Positions 48,556 to 48,594 of a DNA stretch of 48,594 bases are shown here, in pieces. A program made the position numbers and the translations under genes. Every line of letters starts with the position of its first letter. The stretch's first letter is position 1. This stretch comes from CAG-390 sp045541375 (GTDB lineage: Bacteria; Bacillota; Clostridia; Oscillospirales; CAG-272), in the NCBI GenBank assembly GCA_045541375.1, contig JAZQJB010000079.1, positions 1-48,594 on the forward strand, given 5' to 3'. The notes below the pieces were generated by a model. It had not been told where the DNA came from. It did not search any database and saw nothing but the letters and a program-made list of their open reading frames with translations.

Positions 48556-48594
48556 GCGGGTGTGGCGGAATTGGCAGACGCGCAAGATTTAGGA
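48556..48594 (+). tRNA. tRNA-Leu (anticodon UAG), 5' half, cut by window edge
   Basis: GCGGGTG opens the acceptor stem, TG is at positions 8-9, and GCGGAATTGGCAGACGCGC is the typical leucine D arm. The anticodon loop TTTAGGA follows the stem CAAGA, so the anticodon is UAG. The variable arm, T arm and 3' end lie beyond base 48594. Confidence 0.93.

Noticed and set aside
1..48594. CRISPR arrays, prophage or insertion sequences
   Set aside because: No regularly spaced repeats, transposase, integrase or phage genes are visible; the gene content is core housekeeping.

Overview
The window looks like the chromosome of a spore-forming member of the Bacillota, class Clostridia, probably a gut anaerobe. 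Evidence: Spo0A and a GerW/YtfJ sporulation protein; a T-box in front of valS; Firmicutes gene neighbourhoods (infC-rpmI-rplT, yhbY-nadD-yqeK-rsfS, lon-engB, scpA-scpB); Gram-positive ribosome binding sites; and nearly every promoter being TTGACA-like, 17 bp, TATAAT-like. The order leuS-rsfS-LCP-yqeK is of a clostridial type. I see no prophage, transposase, CRISPR array or plasmid functions: this is a core-genome segment.

Layout. (1) 1-16.6 kb, minus strand: one head-to-tail block topA-trmFO-plsX-rnc-radical SAM-smc-ftsY-rdgB-yhbY-nadD-yqeK-LCP-rsfS-leuS, many genes joined by ATGA overlaps. leuS runs off the left edge. Upstream on the same strand are dprA and a SpoU-type rRNA methyltransferase. 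(2) 18.8-20.2 kb, minus: the infC-rpmI-rplT operon with a consensus promoter, an attenuator-like leader and a non-canonical ATA start for IF3. (3) 20.3-21.8 kb, plus: a HAD phosphatase and a sugar-phosphate isomerase-like protein. A repeat-bounded spacer follows, then an orphan solute-binding lipoprotein (minus) and a candidate stand-alone small RNA. (4) 24.2-32.7 kb, plus: lon-engB-M50 protease-scpA-scpB-DUF2953-gerW-D,D-carboxypeptidase-pseudouridine synthase, closed by a terminator. spo0A and a gene of unknown function follow, each with its own promoter. (5) 34.5-38.1 kb, minus: DUF4129-like, DUF58, MoxR and a PHP/CpsB-like protein that has lost its metal ligands. (6) 38.2-48.6 kb: L-asparaginase, a DUF4349 lipoprotein, T-box-controlled valS, a CNNM/CorC transporter, VanW, a DUF2974 hydrolase, a nicotinamidase-like enzyme, a HAD phosphatase and the 5' half of a tRNA-Leu(UAG).

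How the genes work together. The window joins both halves of SMC-ScpAB condensin (smc in block 1, scpAB in block 4), co-translational targeting (ftsY), translation (leuS, valS, infC, L20, L35, rsfS, engB, yhbY), RNA processing and modification (rnc, trmFO, SpoU, RluB-like), NAD metabolism (nadD, a PncA-like enzyme) and envelope or sporulation functions (LCP, D,D-carboxypeptidase, GerW, Spo0A, MoxR-DUF58). No clearly new multi-gene system is present. The parts most worth a second look are the candidate small RNA at 23.76-23.91 kb, the infC leader and ATA start, the metal-ligand-less PHP protein coupled to MoxR-DUF58-DUF4129, and the tRNA-Leu leader that carries direct and inverted copies of the tRNA 5' end.
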